64,000 nucleotides of DNA from Arthrobacter bambusae. GTDB taxonomy: Bacteria > Actinomycetota > Actinomycetes > Actinomycetales > Micrococcaceae. The notes under the pieces were generated by a model. That model made no database searches and had not been told where the DNA came from. It saw only the letters and a list, made by a program, of their open reading frames with translations. Position 1 is the stretch's first letter; every line of letters begins with the position of its first letter. Of the stretch, positions 43,995-52,539 are shown piece by piece. Made by a program: the position numbers and the translations under genes. The stretch spans positions 43,764-107,763 of the forward strand of contig NZ_JAHHZS010000016.1 in the NCBI RefSeq assembly GCF_022606295.1. The letters run 5' to 3'.

Positions 43995-44485
43995 CAGGCC
44001 CTGCGGAAGTCTGCGAGGGCCTCGTCGGCAACGTCTTCGAGGTTGACCACGAGGTTCTCCGGGGTGCGCGCGGTCAGCCACACGAGTTCTTCGGTGACGG
44101 ACATGTTGGCCTCGACATGCGGCATGAACGGCGGGACAAATACCCAGTCGCCCGTCTTCATGTCCAGGAACTCGGAGTAGTTCTCACCAAAGTAGATCCG
44201 GCCGTGGCCGCGGAGCACGTAGCCGCCGGTTTCCGCTTCGCCGTGATGGTGCGGCAGGGAGCGGTAGCCGGGAACGTTGGAGACCTGCCCGAACCAGATC
44301 TTGGTGGCCGGCGTGTGCTGGATGCTGACGCCGGAGACGCGGACACAGTCGCCGGACTGGGCAGTGTTGGTATCTTCTTCACCGGCGCGGGTGACGACGG
44401 GAACCACCTTGCCGTCGGCCTGGGCGTAGATGGAGTTGTCGCCTTCGAGGCGGTAGTCGGTAGCGGTTGTGTTCATAGTGGTCAC
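43994..44485 (-). CDS. Single-domain cupin, candidate ring-cleavage or isomerising enzyme
   Basis: 163 residues with one cupin barrel. Motif 1 is PHHHGEAETGGYVLRGHGRI, with three consecutive histidines and a glutamate as possible metal ligands, and motif 2 is GDWVFVPPFMPHVEAN with the fourth histidine. It is about half the length of gentisate 1,2-dioxygenase, and its motifs are not those of 3-hydroxyanthranilate dioxygenase. Its place between FAH and TesB in an aromatic CoA operon makes a metal-dependent dioxygenase plausible, but this is inference. It is coupled to the TesB gene. Confidence 0.75.
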   Translation of the reverse strand: MTTMNTTATDYRLEGDNSIYAQADGKVVPVVTRAGEEDTNTAQSGDCVRVSGVSIQHTPATKIWFGQVSNVPGYRSLPHHHGEAETGGYVLRGHGRIYFGENYSEFLDMKTGDWVFVPPFMPHVEANMSVTEELVWLTARTPENLVVNLEDVADEALADFRRA

Positions 44486-44509
44486 TCCTTTGAAGTGCTT
44501 GGTATTGGC

Positions 44510-45355
44510 TTAGGCGTTGGCGGGGACGGATGCGTGGATTCTGAATTGGTTTTCCAGCCTTCCGATCCCGTCGATTTCGGTGGTGAGGAGGTCGCCGTCG
44601 TTCAGGAAGCGCGGCGGTCTCATGCCCATCCCCACTCCGCCGGGCGTACCGGTCAGGACAAGGTCTCCGGGGCGCAGGATAGTGAACTGGGAGATGTAGG
44701 AAAGGAGTTTCGCCGGTCCGAACACCAAGGTGCTGGTGTTCCCGTGCTGCACCAGCTCGCCGTTGACATAACCGCGGACCTCGAAGTCGCCGTCGAGCTC
44801 GTCCGCGGTCACCAAGACCGGGCCCACCGGGGTGGTTCCGTCGAACGCCTTGCCTTGGAACCACTGCAGCGTGCGGTTCTGCCAGTCGCGCATGGAAACG
44901 TCGTTGGCGATGGTGTACCCGGCAATTGCCGCGAGGGCTTGGTCCTCGTCCGCGCGGTACAGCACGGAGCCGACCACGACGGCCAGCTCGGCTTCCCAGT
45001 CGACCTTCGCGCTGTCGTGGACGTGGATGGTGTCAGCCGGCCCGATAAGGGTGTCCGCGTACTTCGCGAAGAGCGTGGGGTATTCCGGCAGTTCGCGGCC
45101 CATCTCCTGAATGTGGTCGCCGTAGTTCAGCCCGCAGCAGATGACTTTTCCGGCCCGTGGAAGCAGGGGTGCCAGTTCAGGGTCAGTGATGCCGTGGCCT
45201 CCGGCGGTTGCCGCTTTCTCTACGATGGTTCGCCACTGCGGCTGTGCAAGAAGCGCCCCGACGTCGGTGCACGGCAGCGCGAGGTAGGAGTCGGCACCCG
45301 TGGCGAGCGCCGCCGTTGTGCTTCCACCGACCATCCGCAGTGTCGCGAGTTTCAT
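44510..45355 (-). CDS. Fumarylacetoacetate hydrolase (FAH) family protein
   Basis: 281 residues. The FAH-fold motifs are VICCGLNYGDHIQEMGR, PTLFAKYADTLIGP, KVDWEAELAVVVGSVL with metal-binding acids, GYTIANDVSMRDWQ and VLTGTPGGVGMGM. Family members cleave C-C bonds in ring-opened aromatic products, for example acylpyruvates after gentisate cleavage. It is the first gene of the operon cupin-TesB-ligase-monooxygenase. ATG 45355 is used; an upstream in-frame extension crosses the promoter region. Confidence 0.9.
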   Translation of the reverse strand: MKLATLRMVGGSTTAALATGADSYLALPCTDVGALLAQPQWRTIVEKAATAGGHGITDPELAPLLPRAGKVICCGLNYGDHIQEMGRELPEYPTLFAKYADTLIGPADTIHVHDSAKVDWEAELAVVVGSVLYRADEDQALAAIAGYTIANDVSMRDWQNRTLQWFQGKAFDGTTPVGPVLVTADELDGDFEVRGYVNGELVQHGNTSTLVFGPAKLLSYISQFTILRPGDLVLTGTPGGVGMGMRPPRFLNDGDLLTTEIDGIGRLENQFRIHASVPANA

Positions 45356-45392
45356 GCGTTCTGTCCTTCCAGTGCTGCTTCCCGAAAATCTG

Positions 45393-45421
45393 TATGTCGA
45401 CTTTTTTACGATCGTCACATA
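45393..45421. promoter_or_regulatory. Possible operator in the FAH/RidA divergent promoter
   Basis: TATGTCGA (45393-45400) and TCGTCACATA (45412-45421) form an imperfect palindrome around a TTTTTT run, between the divergent FAH operon (start 45355) and ridA (start 45503). No regulator gene is adjacent; PaaX or AsnC from the neighbouring loci could act here. Confidence 0.3.
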
Positions 45422-45502
45422 TGCTCAACGTAGCACGGCAGGAATGATCTGCACAGAGGCTTTTCAAAAGTTTTCGTAGTAGCCACAACGAGGAGGAACA
45501 AC

Positions 45503-45901
45503 ATGGGCCACAAGACCGTCAATCCCGGGTCGCTCCCGAAGCCGTCGGGCTTTGCGCACGGAATGCTTGCCGGAAACACGCTGTTCTTGGGTGGGCAGAC
45601 GGCCCTGGACAAGGACATGAACATCGTTCCCGGCGGGATCGTAGAACAGTTCACCCAGGCGTTTTCCAATGTGCTGACTACCCTGCGCGAGGCGGGCGGA
45701 TTACCCGAGGACCTGGTCAGTGTGACCATCTACCTCACCGACGTGGACGACTACATGGCCAACGGCCGCGAGATCGGGCGGATCTGGCGCGAAATGGCCG
45801 GATCCGACTATCCCGCCATGGCTGGAATCGGCGTCACGCGGCTTTGGCAGAAGGAAGCCCTCATCGAGATCCAAGGCATCGCTGTCATCCCGGAGCGCTA
45901 G
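45503..45901 (+). CDS. RidA family enamine/imine deaminase
   Basis: 132 residues: GFAHGMLAGNTLFLGGQTALDKDMNIVPGG, AFSNVLTTLREAGGLPEDLVSVTIYLTDV and AMAGIGVTRLWQKEALIEIQGIAV, the YjgF/RidA pattern, with the arginine in the VTRLW segment. RidA proteins hydrolyse reactive enamines and imines to ketones plus ammonia. Beside an aromatic CoA operon this points to a nitrogen-bearing ring or side chain, such as an aminobenzoate, whose opened form is an enamine. The start is behind GAGGAGG. Confidence 0.9.
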   Translation: MGHKTVNPGSLPKPSGFAHGMLAGNTLFLGGQTALDKDMNIVPGGIVEQFTQAFSNVLTTLREAGGLPEDLVSVTIYLTDVDDYMANGREIGRIWREMAGSDYPAMAGIGVTRLWQKEALIEIQGIAVIPER

Positions 45902-45945
45902 CCCCTGCGGCACAACCCCCAGAAGTTTCGAGCAAGGAGACAACG

Positions 45946-47445
45946 ATGTCACACAGCTTCGACCTGATTAAAAACCGCGAACGCGGACTCAAGCGCGAAC
46001 TCACCAGCCCACAGTTGACCATGATCGCGCTGGGCGGTGCGATCGGCACTGGGCTTTTCCTCGGAAGCAAGTTCGCAATATCTTTCGCCGGACCCAGCGT
46101 CCTGCTGAGCTATGCGATCGGTGGCCTGATCGCAGTGATGCTGATGGGCGCGCTGGCAGAGATGACCGTGGCCCATTCGACCACCGGGTCCTTCGGTGCT
46201 TTCGCCGAACACTACATTTCGCCCCTCGCCGGATTCCTGGTGAAGTACCTCTATTGGTCCTGCGTCGTGCTGGCCGTAGGCACCGAGGTCCTTGCGATCG
46301 GGGACTACATGAAGCTGTGGTTCCCCGGAGTCCCACCACTGTTCTGGATCCTGCTGTTTGCCGGGGTCCTCATCGCCGTCAACATGTTCAACGTCAAGGC
46401 CTTCGGCACCCTGGAATACTGGTTCTCCAGCATCAAGGTGTTCGCCATCCTTGGATTCATCCTGCTCGCCGCCATCCTGGTCTTTGGAAAGCGAGAGGCT
46501 GGTTACGGAATCCACAACTACACTGCCGAGGGCGGGTTCTTCCCCAACGGCGTGTCCGGCATGTGGGTAGCCGTGATTGTGGCGATCTTCAGCTACCTCT
46601 CGGTGGAGATGATCGCAATTGCCGCGGGCGAAGCGAAGGATCCGGGAACGGCCGTCAAGAAGGCGTTCAAGGTCACGGTATTCCGTCTCTTCCTCTTCTA
46701 CATCCTGACCCTGGCGCTGATCCTGGCCATTGCACCTGTCAGCCAGATCCTTGCCGGAAACAGCCCTTTCGTCACCGTCATGCAGGTCATTGGCATTCCG
46801 TTCGCCGATTCAGTCATCAACGTCGTGGTGATTGTGGCTGCGCTTTCAGCCATGAACTCGCAGCTCTACATCTCCACGCGCATGATGTTCAGCTTGTCCC
46901 GCGCAGGGCAGGCGCCCGCCGTGTTCGGGCGGCTTCACAAGAACGGTTCCCCGGTCAATGCACTGGTCCTCTGCACAGGTGGAATCGCCGTGGCGGCCTG
47001 CGTGTACGCCCTGAATCCGGAGTCAGGCTTCACCTTCATGATGGCGCTGTCCATGTTCGGAGCCATGGCCACGTGGCTCATGATCTTCGTGACCCATCTG
47101 GCGTTCCGACGGGCAGCGAAGCGCGACGGGACGGCTCTGTCGTACAAGCTGCGGTTTTACCCGGTGGCCTCCTGGGCCGGAGCGATCCTCATGGTTGCCA
47201 TCATGGTCACCACCCTCTTCGTTGACGCCTTCCGGATGACACTGATCTTCGGGGTTCCGTTCGCCATCGGTATCGTCGTCCTCCACTTCGTCCTGAAGAA
47301 GGGCCGCAGAGGCTCCGCTCAGGGAACTGCAGAGTCCGACGCCGACGGTTCTGCAACCGGCGACGAAGGCACCACCTCCGGGCCCGCCGTCGTCGGATCC
47401 GGCTCCGACGCCGACCGGAACATGGAAGGGGCTGTGCGCTCCTAG
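45946..47445 (+). CDS. Amino acid permease (APC family)
   Basis: 499 residues with about 12 membrane segments: LTSPQLTMIALGGAIGTGLF at the first helix, ALAEMTVAHSTTGSFGAFAEHY, FSYLSVEMIAIAAGEAKDPG and MNSQLYISTRMMFSLSRAGQAP. This is the AAT/GABA-permease-like group that takes up amino acids or aromatic amino compounds. The C-terminal ~50 residues are Ser/Gly/Asp-rich and disordered. It follows ridA by 44 bases with an AAGGAG site. Import of the operon's aromatic amino acid-like substrate is the likely role. Confidence 0.88.
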   Translation: MSHSFDLIKNRERGLKRELTSPQLTMIALGGAIGTGLFLGSKFAISFAGPSVLLSYAIGGLIAVMLMGALAEMTVAHSTTGSFGAFAEHYISPLAGFLVKYLYWSCVVLAVGTEVLAIGDYMKLWFPGVPPLFWILLFAGVLIAVNMFNVKAFGTLEYWFSSIKVFAILGFILLAAILVFGKREAGYGIHNYTAEGGFFPNGVSGMWVAVIVAIFSYLSVEMIAIAAGEAKDPGTAVKKAFKVTVFRLFLFYILTLALILAIAPVSQILAGNSPFVTVMQVIGIPFADSVINVVVIVAALSAMNSQLYISTRMMFSLSRAGQAPAVFGRLHKNGSPVNALVLCTGGIAVAACVYALNPESGFTFMMALSMFGAMATWLMIFVTHLAFRRAAKRDGTALSYKLRFYPVASWAGAILMVAIMVTTLFVDAFRMTLIFGVPFAIGIVVLHFVLKKGRRGSAQGTAESDADGSATGDEGTTSGPAVVGSGSDADRNMEGAVRS

Positions 47446-47453
47446 GGTGTGGT

Positions 47454-47482
47454 GTGGGCCGGCCGCATTGCGGCCGGCCCAC
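47454..47482. terminator. Strong bidirectional hairpin between convergent genes
   Basis: A perfect 13-bp GC stem GTGGGCCGGCCGC/GCGGCCGGCCCAC closes a 3-base ATT loop, 8 bases after the permease stop and 55 bases before the M20 gene's stop. No T tract is present, as is common in high-GC actinobacteria. It separates the two convergent operons. Confidence 0.8.
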
Positions 47483-47537
47483 CTGCGTGCTGCCTGGACT
47501 TGCCCACGAGAACTGGTTGCCGCAGAGTTCCAGTGAG

Positions 47538-48734
47538 TCACGGGCGAATTCGTGTCAGCGCGGCGTCCACAACCGTCCAAGCCATCGCGATTGCGCCTTC
47601 GATGAGCGCCTGATCAGCTCGCTCCGAGGCTGCAGCTTCCGTGAACGCGGACTGATGGTTGGACACAGGCGAGTCACAAATCTTGACGTGCGGATGAAGG
47701 CTTGGGACGACTTGGGAGACGGCGCCGAAGTCGGTGGAGGCACGGAATGCGCGGGCTTCCGGATCCTGCGGAAAGCTTCGGCCTAGGGCCTCCGCATTCT
47801 GCTGATAAAGCGAGGCCAGCTGCGGCGACTGCACAACATTCGGGTATGTCAGTTCCCATTCCAATTCCACTGTGCACCCGGCCGCGAGGGCCGCCCCCGT
47901 GAAGCAGGCCTCGACACGTGGGACCATATCCTCAAGGTCCCCAAGGGTCTGGGCTCTGATCCCGTAGACACCCGCGGAACTTCCTGGGATCACGTTGGCA
48001 GCAGAACCGGCACTCGTGACAACACCATGGACTCGGGTGTCGTTGGGGAGCTGCTGGCGAAGCAAACCGACGGCGACCTGCGCGATGGTCGATGCGTCGG
48101 CGGCGTTCGCTGCCCCCCATGGCGACGCGGCGGCGTGCGAGCTCTTACCCGAGAACTCGAAGGAGAAACCGGTGCTCGCGAGGAAGCCTGGCGAGGCGTC
48201 TTCGAATGGCGCAGGATGAATCATCATGGCCATGTCGGCACCGATGAATGCACCTTGTTCCAGCATGAGGATCTTGCCGCCGCCGGTCTCCTCTGCCGGG
48301 GTGCCCAACACTTCGACCGTGAGATCGAGCTGCTCAGCCACGCCCTTCAGTCCGACAGCGGCAGCGACTGCGCATGCTGCGATCAGGTTGTGGCCGCAGG
48401 CGTGGCCAAGCTCTGGCAATGCGTCGTACTCTGCCACCACGATCGCTTTGAAGGAGCCTGCTCCGGCAACTGCGGAGATCGCGGTGTCCAGCCCAAAGGC
48501 GCGTTCTGTCACTGTGAATCCGGCTGCGCGCAGCTCGTTCGCGACTTCCCTGCTGGACTTAAACTCGGCAAAACCGAGTTCGGGCATGCCGTGGATGCGA
48601 TGGCTGAGGTCTATGGCCCGGTCGCGAAAAGCCTCTATCTCCGCCTGCACTGCCCCTTTAATGGCGTTTCGAAGTTCGGTATTCCTGGTGGCAGATGCAC
48701 CCATGGTCGCGGGGATGGCTGCGTTGGCGCTCAT
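47538..48734 (-). CDS. M20 family amidohydrolase (AbgB/PM20D2-like)
   Basis: 398 residues. Metal-site motifs are AEYDALPELGHACGHNLIAA and VLGTPAEETGGGKI, then GKSSHAAASPWGAANA in the dimerisation domain. The GHACGHNL and GTPAEETGGG set is that of the M20D group with p-aminobenzoyl-glutamate hydrolase, auxin-conjugate hydrolases and PM20D2. It would cleave an amide between an aromatic or acyl group and an amino acid or amine. ATG 48734 overlaps the upstream TGA by 4 bases; it is the last gene of the ABC operon. Confidence 0.88.
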   Translation of the reverse strand: MSANAAIPATMGASATRNTELRNAIKGAVQAEIEAFRDRAIDLSHRIHGMPELGFAEFKSSREVANELRAAGFTVTERAFGLDTAISAVAGAGSFKAIVVAEYDALPELGHACGHNLIAACAVAAAVGLKGVAEQLDLTVEVLGTPAEETGGGKILMLEQGAFIGADMAMMIHPAPFEDASPGFLASTGFSFEFSGKSSHAAASPWGAANAADASTIAQVAVGLLRQQLPNDTRVHGVVTSAGSAANVIPGSSAGVYGIRAQTLGDLEDMVPRVEACFTGAALAAGCTVELEWELTYPNVVQSPQLASLYQQNAEALGRSFPQDPEARAFRASTDFGAVSQVVPSLHPHVKICDSPVSNHQSAFTEAAASERADQALIEGAIAMAWTVVDAALTRIRP

Positions 48735-49750
48735 AGGTCGGCCGCCGCAACGAATCCGACAGCATGGCCTTCGGGCACGGCAAAGGACCCACCTCCTGGC
48801 GCGGTCGTCAGGAAAGCCCACACGAATCCCGTGACGGGCATCTTGACCTCTTCCAACACCGACCCATCCATGCCCACGATGTGCGCAACAATGCTGCCTT
48901 GCTCCATAACTGTTCCTGGATCGCAAACCGGGAATAGAACGCCTGACTCGCGGGAGGTGAGTACCCCATGGTAGGTGAAACTTCCTTGGAGCTTTTCAAC
49001 CAACTGGGGTGCAACCGGTTCCTCCAACATTCCTAGCTTGGACATGATGTTGAGGACACCTCGGACACCCGCTTCGTATCCTTGGTGTCCATGCTCGTCG
49101 AGCAACTCGACCATCAGACCCGGAATACCATGTGCTGACGCGGCAGCAGCGGGCTGGCCGTCCACGGACCCCACCTTCTCCGCGGTGCCGTCCTCTGGGT
49201 CGGTCATCAGCACCGGGGTGACGCCGAACGCTTCCGCCATTGCGCGCTGGACTTGGCGGACCTCGGGTGAGGAGCACTGTGCCGCGAACTCCATCGACAT
49301 GGGCACGGCCGGCTCCGCGTTGTTGTGCAAATCGATGTAGTGAGTCGCGACATCGAAGAGACTGCGGACTTGCGCCCCTATCCGCAGCGTTGGTGATCCG
49401 GCTGGGTCGCTGGGCCAGTAGCACGGCATTCCGAGGTGGATGCCGTCCTCGGGCGAGGCGTAGGTCGCGCGGTCGAAAGCAAGGGGATTGGTCACCGGAA
49501 CTGAGATCAATGTTCCTCGCAGCCTCGCCGGGTCAATGCGCGCGACGAGCTTGAGAAGTGTTCGTGTTCCCGTGATTTCAGTGCCATGCGTGGCACCAGT
49601 GACAAGAAGGACAGGACCAGGCTCCACCCCGTGCATGATGCTTACCGGCACACTGACTACTTGTCCGGAGGCGGACGTGGTGGCGGTCAGGCGACCGTGT
49701 CGCAGTTCCCCTGCGGGTACGTGGAGGGATCCGACCTCGAATACGCTCAT
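48731..49750 (-). CDS. Succinylglutamate desuccinylase/aspartoacylase family protein
   Basis: 339 residues, zinc carboxypeptidase-like M14 relative. Marks are LLVTGATHGTEITGTRTLLK (the GxHGxE metal motif as THGTE), ISVPVTNPLAFDRATY, and THYIDLHNNAEPAVP with the second histidine. A C-terminal beta domain ends in lipoyl-like segments (GVLFPVCDPGTVMEQGSIVA). Members remove acyl groups from N-acyl amino acids. With the neighbouring M20 enzyme it gives the operon two amide-cleaving enzymes. ATG 49750 is used; the longer frame upstream overlaps the ATPase gene. Confidence 0.85.
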   Translation of the reverse strand: MSVFEVGSLHVPAGELRHGRLTATTSASGQVVSVPVSIMHGVEPGPVLLVTGATHGTEITGTRTLLKLVARIDPARLRGTLISVPVTNPLAFDRATYASPEDGIHLGMPCYWPSDPAGSPTLRIGAQVRSLFDVATHYIDLHNNAEPAVPMSMEFAAQCSSPEVRQVQRAMAEAFGVTPVLMTDPEDGTAEKVGSVDGQPAAAASAHGIPGLMVELLDEHGHQGYEAGVRGVLNIMSKLGMLEEPVAPQLVEKLQGSFTYHGVLTSRESGVLFPVCDPGTVMEQGSIVAHIVGMDGSVLEEVKMPVTGFVWAFLTTAPGGGSFAVPEGHAVGFVAAADL

Positions 49751-49773
49751 TGCGGGATTCCTTAATGTTGGTT

Positions 49774-51339
49774 TCACGATGTGGCAGGCGTCGCTGTGGA
49801 GGCGAGGCAGCGGTGGGTTATGGCATCGGTGGTTAACTGATCCCCGGTCAGCTCTCCGGAGACGGCCCCGTTCTTGATGACGATGACTCGATGACAAAGA
49901 TGGGCGAGATCCTCGTATTCACTGCTCGCGATCACGACGGAGCAGCCGTCTTGGGCTGCGCGGTTGATCAGGTCAAAGAGAGTCTTCTTTGCTCCCACGT
50001 CCACGCCGTTGGTCGGTTCGTGGAGGAAGAGAACGTGGGGACGGGTGAGCAGCCACTTGGCAAGGATTAGTTTTTGCTGGTTGCCGCCGCTGAACGAGCT
50101 GAGGGGCAGATCGGGCGCCAGTGGCCGCAACCCAACACGGCGCATCGCCTCGATTGCGTCCTTGTGCTCCTCTGAGTAGGCCATGCGACCCGAACGCCAG
50201 TAACGCCTCATGGTGGCCATTGTGAGGTTCTCGGCCGCCGAAGCCGCCATGAGTCCGCTGGAGGTCGCCCGATCTGCGGGGATATACGCCATCCCCATGC
50301 TCATGGCACGGCGCGGTCGAAGCCACTTCTGCTCGACTTCCGTGCCCTTGACTTCGACTTTCCCTTCTCCGCGGCTTGCGCCGAAGCACAGACCGATGAT
50401 CTCCTCGAAACCATCTCCCACGAGGCCCGTCAGCCCGAGGATCTCTCCGCGGGACGCCACGAATGAGACATCACGCGTTTCTGCTCCGCTGAGATTTGTA
50501 GCCCGTAGGACGGGTTCAGTCACGCTCGTATGCTCGGACGGATAGAGGTTCGTGAGCTCCGTGCCAAGGATGGCCGTTATGAGGTCGTCGGTAGTCGCTG
50601 ACGCGACATCCATGGTCGCCACGACTTCGCCTGACCTCAGGATGGTCGCCCGATCGCAAATATCCTTCACCTCGTCGAGTCGGTGCGTCACAAATACCAC
50701 CGAGCTACCGGTGGCCTTGATCCTGCGGAGGACCTCGAATAGCTGGTGCACCGCGTCCGCCGGGAGGTAGGCTGTGGGTTCGTCTAGGACGAGCACACCC
50801 TTTTCCTCGCCGCTTATGGACTCGATGCCCCTGATGATCGACAGCATGGCCCGCTCTACTGCGGACAGGCGTCCGACCACCGCGTCGGGCGAGAGCCCGA
50901 GCCCGTACCGTCGGAGGGTCTCCTCGGTATAGGACCGCTGGGCGCGCCAGTTGATCCTTCCCCACTGTGTTCGGTAACGCCCTAGCCCTAGCGTCTCCAT
51001 GACGGTGGATGAAAGGACCAGGCCGAGATCCTGGTGCACAAATCCAAGCTTCAGGCGTTCTGCCGTCTTAGGGTCGATCGGGAGTCCCTCCGACCGGCCG
51101 GACACCGTGACGCGGGGAGCATTGTCTGCCGCGTAGCCCCCATCCGGGGCGATCTGGCCGGCGAGGAGTTTGATCAGTGTGGACTTGCCTGAGCCATTCT
51201 CGCCCAGTAGGGCATGGATCTCACCGGACACGATGTTGAGATATGCCTCCTTGAGGACGGGACGGGCGCCGTAGGACTTAGTGAGATGCTCGGCCCGGAG
51301 CAGGGGCTCCTGGTTCGTTGAGTTCATGGTACTGATCAC
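49774..51339 (-). CDS. Ribose-type (CUT2) ABC transporter ATP-binding protein
   Basis: 521 residues with two ATPase domains, as in RbsA. The first has Walker A GENGSGKSTLIKLL and Walker B VLVLDEPTAYLP. The second has a degenerate Walker A (GLTGLVGDGFEEIIGL), signature SFSGGNQQKLILAKWL and VLFLHEPTNGVDVG. It powers the importer formed with the permease and binding protein. GTG 51339 overlaps the binding protein's TGA (GTGA); ATG 51327 is the other possible start. Confidence 0.9.
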   Translation of the reverse strand: MISTMNSTNQEPLLRAEHLTKSYGARPVLKEAYLNIVSGEIHALLGENGSGKSTLIKLLAGQIAPDGGYAADNAPRVTVSGRSEGLPIDPKTAERLKLGFVHQDLGLVLSSTVMETLGLGRYRTQWGRINWRAQRSYTEETLRRYGLGLSPDAVVGRLSAVERAMLSIIRGIESISGEEKGVLVLDEPTAYLPADAVHQLFEVLRRIKATGSSVVFVTHRLDEVKDICDRATILRSGEVVATMDVASATTDDLITAILGTELTNLYPSEHTSVTEPVLRATNLSGAETRDVSFVASRGEILGLTGLVGDGFEEIIGLCFGASRGEGKVEVKGTEVEQKWLRPRRAMSMGMAYIPADRATSSGLMAASAAENLTMATMRRYWRSGRMAYSEEHKDAIEAMRRVGLRPLAPDLPLSSFSGGNQQKLILAKWLLTRPHVLFLHEPTNGVDVGAKKTLFDLINRAAQDGCSVVIASSEYEDLAHLCHRVIVIKNGAVSGELTGDQLTTDAITHRCLASTATPATS

Positions 51340-52487
51340 CCTTGCCAGAGCCGGGTGTAGAAGGTTCGGAAATCGAACGAGCCGTACCAGTCGCCGGACT
51401 TCTTCGCCAGGTCGATCGTGTCGATGTTGGCCCGCGTAAATGTCCGGTTCGGGACCTGCTCGTCTGCAACCGCGTCCTCGCCTGCGATCGCGCGCATCGC
51501 CTGGTCAACCGCCGCCCACCCCATTTGGTAGAGGTTGGTCCCTACTGTGGCCGCCTCCGGGTCCGCCTTGTCCTGGAGCCCGCTCAGCGCCCCGACAATG
51601 GCGTTCGAGCCCACCAAGCGGATGTTTCGGCCAGCGAGCCCGGTGATCGACGGCTTGATCGCCAGATTCATGTCGTCGACAAGGCTCACAACGTAGCGGG
51701 TTTCTGGATTGCGCTGCAGAAACGCGTTGACCTGCGGTTGCAGGAGGGACGACCAAGCTTCCAAAGGTGCGTCCTGCACGGCGACCTTTGCATCGGGGCA
51801 CAACTGGGCGAACTGTTTCGTGAACTGGTCGACCATATCGGAACTCGAGGTTCCGAAGCTCGAAGAGCCCAGGTAAAGCACACCTGCGTGGCAAGACGAG
51901 TCCGCAGCCACGAAGTTGGCCTGCCGTGTGCCCACGTCGTTCGTTGCCGACGCGTAGGCGAATACACCGATATCCGCAAGTTCCTTGGAGACCTTGCCCG
52001 GCGCGTCACTGCCGACACTGATCACAGGGATCCCGTGGCTTTTGGCCCCGGTGATGCTCGATGCGACGCTCTTCGGGGGCGTGCCCTGAAGGAGGATGAC
52101 GTCGACGGATTGGGCAACTGCCTGATCTACGAGGGAAGCGGCCTTCGGAGGATCGCCCTCGCTGTCCGAAACAGTGACGGTGGCACCCGCCGCCGCGGCG
52201 CCCTCCTTGACGCCGGCAAGAACGTCCTGGCTGAAGGGGAAACTGAGGCCGCTCGCGATGAACCTGATGTTTTTGCCCCGTAAGGAAGTCCCGTTCTTGA
52301 CCGACGGGATCTTGGGACTAGCGGTCACCGGCGCAATGTCGAGGGCTAGCGCCTTGGTGGCGATGCTTTCCGGGTTTGAGGTCCCCGCGGCATTTGTGCT
52401 CTCACTCGCTCGTTGACAGCCCGTCATGCCCAGGAGCGCAACGGAAATCACGATGGGCAGGATTGCTGCACGTTTCTGTCTCATCAT
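51336..52487 (-). CDS. Periplasmic binding lipoprotein of the CUT2-type importer
   Basis: 383 residues. The N-terminal lipoprotein signal ends in ALLGMTGC. The type I periplasmic binding fold shows KNIRFIASGLSFPFSQDVLA, VDVILLQGTPPKSVASSITG, GIPVISVGSDAPG and IRLVGSNAIVGALSGLQD. CUT2 binding proteins usually bind monosaccharides, but relatives bind other small polar compounds. No sugar kinase or isomerase is in this operon, so the ligand may not be a sugar. Confidence 0.9.
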   Translation of the reverse strand: MMRQKRAAILPIVISVALLGMTGCQRASESTNAAGTSNPESIATKALALDIAPVTASPKIPSVKNGTSLRGKNIRFIASGLSFPFSQDVLAGVKEGAAAAGATVTVSDSEGDPPKAASLVDQAVAQSVDVILLQGTPPKSVASSITGAKSHGIPVISVGSDAPGKVSKELADIGVFAYASATNDVGTRQANFVAADSSCHAGVLYLGSSSFGTSSSDMVDQFTKQFAQLCPDAKVAVQDAPLEAWSSLLQPQVNAFLQRNPETRYVVSLVDDMNLAIKPSITGLAGRNIRLVGSNAIVGALSGLQDKADPEAATVGTNLYQMGWAAVDQAMRAIAGEDAVADEQVPNRTFTRANIDTIDLAKKSGDWYGSFDFRTFYTRLWQG

Positions 52488-52539
52488 TTGAAATCACCTA
52501 AATTTTGTTTGGGTCGAGAACGACATTGTTCTTGGATGC

